Shown in pieces: positions 6,955 through 8,508 of a stretch of 8,508 nt of DNA; position 1 is the first letter of the stretch, and the number at the start of each line of letters is the position of its first letter. The DNA is from Candidatus Omnitrophota bacterium (GTDB lineage Bacteria; Omnitrophota; Gorgyraeia; Gygaellales; Profunditerraquicolaceae). Both the position numbers and the translations under genes were made by a program. Below the pieces are notes generated by a model. It saw only the letters and a program-made list of their open reading frames with translations, made no database searches and was not told the DNA's origin. Location of the stretch: contig JAHKBC010000200.1 in assembly GCA_018825725.1 (NCBI GenBank), positions 1-8,508 of the forward strand, written 5' to 3'.

Positions 6955-7762
6955 AATTATTGCCGAGCAGATAAAATCTCTACTTAAAGAGAGGATAAAG
7001 AGCTCTAAGCTTAAATTGGACAGTATACAAGTGGGGGATAATCCTGCTTCTGATCTTTATATCAAGGCTCAGAAAAAATTAGCCCTGGATCTAGGAATAG
7101 AATATGAATTGCATAATCTACCCAAAGAGACCAGCCATGATAAACTTATCGTTTTTATTAATCAGCTGAACTTGAATAAGGCCGTTAACGGGATAATCGT
7201 ACAGATGCCCCTACCGTTACATATTGACTATAAGGATATAAGCCGCTATATTCTGCCGGAGAAGGATGTGGAGGGGATGCATCCGGTTAATCTGGGTAAG
7301 ATATTCTTTGGCAAACCCAAGATACTCCCTTGTACGCCTGCGGCAGTAATAGAATTATTGAATTCTCTGGGAGGGTTTTTGCAGGGTAAGGAGATAGTTA
7401 TTATCGGCCACAGCGAAATAGTAGGCAAACCTTTGAGCCTTTTATTAATGGATAAGTTGGCTACGGTTTGCGTATGCCATATTGGAACCTCTAAGGCGGG
7501 GAAGCTGGAAGAGCATGTGCGCAGAGCCGATATTCTAGTGACCAGTGTCGGTAAAGCTAATTTGATTAAAGGTGAGTGGGTTAAGGAAAAGGCAATAGTT
7601 ATTGATGTGGGGATTAATAAGGTGGGCGATAAAATCGTAGGGGATGTGGAATTTGAAGAAGCAGCTAAAAGGGCGTCCTGGATTACTCCTGTGCCAGGAG
7701 GAGTGGGGCCTTTGACCGTGATTATGCTTATGCGTAATTTAGTGGAGGCGGCGGGATTATAA
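6932..7762 (+). CDS. folD: Methylenetetrahydrofolate dehydrogenase (FolD family)
   Basis: FolD oxidises or forms 5,10-methylene-THF with NAD(P) and usually also hydrolyses methenyl-THF. The 276-residue protein has normal length and order: LLEGRIIAEQIK (4-15), QVGDNPASDLYIKAQKK (33-49), NGIIVQMPLP (86-95), PEKDVEGMHPVNLGK (109-123), PCTPAAVIELL (133-143), the Rossmann segment VIIGHSEIVGKPLSLLL (156-172), GEWVKEKAIVIDVGIN (214-229), VGDVEF and ITPVPGGVGPLTVIMLM (251-267). Y43 and Q91 match human MTHFD1 Y52 and Q100, but catalytic K56 aligns with Q47 and D125 with E114. The usual GRS cofactor motif reads GHS (159-161). It is therefore probably a dehydrogenase with lost or reduced cyclohydrolase activity, complemented by fchA. 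Start TTG 6932 with GGAGG six bases upstream. Confidence 0.95.
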   Translation: MAKLLEGRIIAEQIKSLLKERIKSSKLKLDSIQVGDNPASDLYIKAQKKLALDLGIEYELHNLPKETSHDKLIVFINQLNLNKAVNGIIVQMPLPLHIDYKDISRYILPEKDVEGMHPVNLGKIFFGKPKILPCTPAAVIELLNSLGGFLQGKEIVIIGHSEIVGKPLSLLLMDKLATVCVCHIGTSKAGKLEEHVRRADILVTSVGKANLIKGEWVKEKAIVIDVGINKVGDKIVGDVEFEEAAKRASWITPVPGGVGPLTVIMLMRNLVEAAGL

Positions 7763-8145
7763 TGGATTGGCAAGGTAAAGAAAAAAGAAGGTTTCCCCGG
7801 GCAGCTTTCCCTTGTAAGATAGCCGTAGGTTATCCTTTGCATTGGCTGGTGGCGCATACCGAAAATATAAGTATCGGAGGAGTAAGCGTTATGCTGGAAG
7901 AAAAGCTTAACGCCTTTACTCCGGTTAATTTGGATATTTTTTTAGGCAAGGATAGGATAATAAAGTGCCAGGGGGTAGTCAGCTGGGTCAAAGAAAAGAT
8001 TAATCCCGTAGAAAAAAATGTGGTGCTTTATGATGTGGGTATTAAATTTACCGTAATGTCTGAAGACGATATGGAATATGTCAATAGATTAGTGGTGGCT
8101 TTTGATGACCAGGAGAAAAAGAGCGATAAAGTTGAAGGCGGCTAG
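7762..8145 (+). CDS. PilZ-domain protein, putative cyclic-di-GMP receptor
   Basis: A 127-residue single-domain PilZ protein. Both ligand motifs are present: RxxxR as R9-R-F-P-R13 and (D/N)xSxxG as N35-I-S37-I-G-G40, followed by the beta-barrel strands VSVMLEE, VNLDIFLGKD, IIKCQGVVSWV (66-76) and YDVGIKF (90-96). The C-terminal tail from residue 116 is short, charged and probably disordered. PilZ proteins bind cyclic-di-GMP and relay it to motility, polysaccharide or enzyme partners. There is no signal peptide or membrane helix, so it should be cytosolic. ATG 7762 overlaps the folD stop by one base (TAATG), showing translational coupling. Its place between folD and metF is unexpected and its target is unknown; it may regulate the pathway or merely be a passenger in the operon. 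Confidence 0.88.
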   Translation: MDWQGKEKRRFPRAAFPCKIAVGYPLHWLVAHTENISIGGVSVMLEEKLNAFTPVNLDIFLGKDRIIKCQGVVSWVKEKINPVEKNVVLYDVGIKFTVMSEDDMEYVNRLVVAFDDQEKKSDKVEGG

Positions 8146-8146
8146 G

Positions 8147-8175
8147 TTGATTATTAAAGAAATGGCAGGTATAAT
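8147..8175 (+). promoter_or_regulatory. Promoter-like -35/-10 pair at the metF start
   Basis: TTGATT (8147-8152) and a perfect TATAAT (8170-8175) are separated by exactly 17 bases, an ideal sigma-70 arrangement. Initiation about seven bases after the -10 would fall around 8182, within or just past the ATG at 8179, which would require a leaderless transcript or a later start codon. The site may therefore be fortuitous. Confidence 0.3.
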
Positions 8176-8178
8176 AAT

Positions 8179-8508
8179 ATGAATTTTAAAGAAAAATTGG
8201 AATCTTCTAAATTTGTCGTAACCGCAGAAGTCGGCCCGCCTAAAGGGATTAGAGCTGAAAAGATACTGCAGGAGGCAGAGCTTATCCGTAACAGGGTAGA
8301 CGCGATTAATGTTACGGATTTGCAGAGTTCGGTAATGCGTCTGGGGTCTCTGGCAGTCTCGATTTTGCTCAAAGAAAAGGGTTTTGAACCTATATTCCAA
8401 TTGACTTGCCGCGACCGTAACCGTCTGGCCTTACAGTCAGATTTGCTCTCGGCAGCCAGTTTTGGAATCGAGAATATCTTAGCTTTGACCGGAGACCATC
8501 CTATGCAG
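8179..8508 (+). CDS. metF: 5,10-methylenetetrahydrofolate reductase, N-terminal part (runs off window)
   Basis: The first 110 residues of a MetF-type flavoprotein that reduces methylene-THF to methyl-THF; the frame is open to the window edge. Visible marks are FVVTAEVGPPKG (12-23) with E17 at the catalytic glutamate position (E. coli E28), the strand VDAINVTDLQSSVMRLGSLA (40-59), FQLTCRDRNRLALQSDLL (73-90) and GIENILALTGDHP (96-108), with D106 matching the FAD/substrate-site aspartate. The QLTCRDRNR and LTGDHP wording resembles the MetF of acetogenic and corrinoid-linked pathways more than E. coli MetF. ATG 8179 lies 33 bases after the PilZ stop; GCAGGT (8165-8170) is a weak ribosome binding site. 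Whether a MetV partner follows cannot be seen. Confidence 0.92.
   Translation, partial: MNFKEKLESSKFVVTAEVGPPKGIRAEKILQEAELIRNRVDAINVTDLQSSVMRLGSLAVSILLKEKGFEPIFQLTCRDRNRLALQSDLLSAASFGIENILALTGDHPMQ

Noticed and set aside
7246..7857. 203-codon open frame on the minus strand
   Set aside because: It is antisense to folD and the PilZ gene, both clear genes; its composition (rich in S, T, P and I) is typical of an antisense shadow.
8089..8400. Minus-strand open frames of 103 and 72 codons
   Set aside because: Both are antisense to the PilZ end and the well-supported metF start, with no recognisable motifs.

Overview
The window is a compact, almost entirely plus-strand bacterial segment of about 42-45% GC (estimated by eye). 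The gene set suggests an uncultured, probably anaerobic Gram-negative-type bacterium of the PVC/Omnitrophota kind. The reasons are a SpoIID/LytB lytic enzyme without other sporulation genes, a methyl-branch folate cluster as in Wood-Ljungdahl organisms, a PilZ protein, and short spacers with many weak ribosome binding sites. This placement is inference; no rRNA or other marker settles it.

Region 1 (1-1777): the end of a DUF2007-type protein, a 140-base gap with a possible gene remnant, a two-helix DUF2905 membrane protein, and an exported SpoIID/LytB-domain glycan-cleaving protein that overlaps it by 16 bases. Region 2 (1794-4199): queA and tgt, which act in queuosine modification of tRNA. 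A roughly 235-base GC-rich palindromic repeat element sits between them, beginning at the queA stop codon. Region 3 (4261-6389): a translation and nucleic-acid housekeeping run of trmD, rplS, rnhB and yraN. The rpsP and rimM genes that often precede trmD are absent. A 17-position imperfect hairpin spans the tgt stop codon and the trmD leader. Region 4 (6394-8508): fchA, folD, a PilZ-domain gene and the start of metF. Together fchA, folD and metF carry one-carbon units from 10-formyl-THF through methenyl- and methylene-THF to methyl-THF. The genes are overlapping or tightly spaced and probably co-transcribed.

The most interesting points are: (a) the queA-tgt palindromic element, with about 41-base inverted ends, nested hairpins and a candidate TATAG target duplication, which looks like a MITE-like or structured repeat; (b) a FolD in which the lysine essential for cyclohydrolase activity aligns with glutamine and the folate-site aspartate with glutamate, next to a dedicated cyclohydrolase gene, suggesting division of labour; and (c) a putative cyclic-di-GMP receptor lodged between folD and metF. 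No rRNA, tRNA, CRISPR array or transposase gene was seen.
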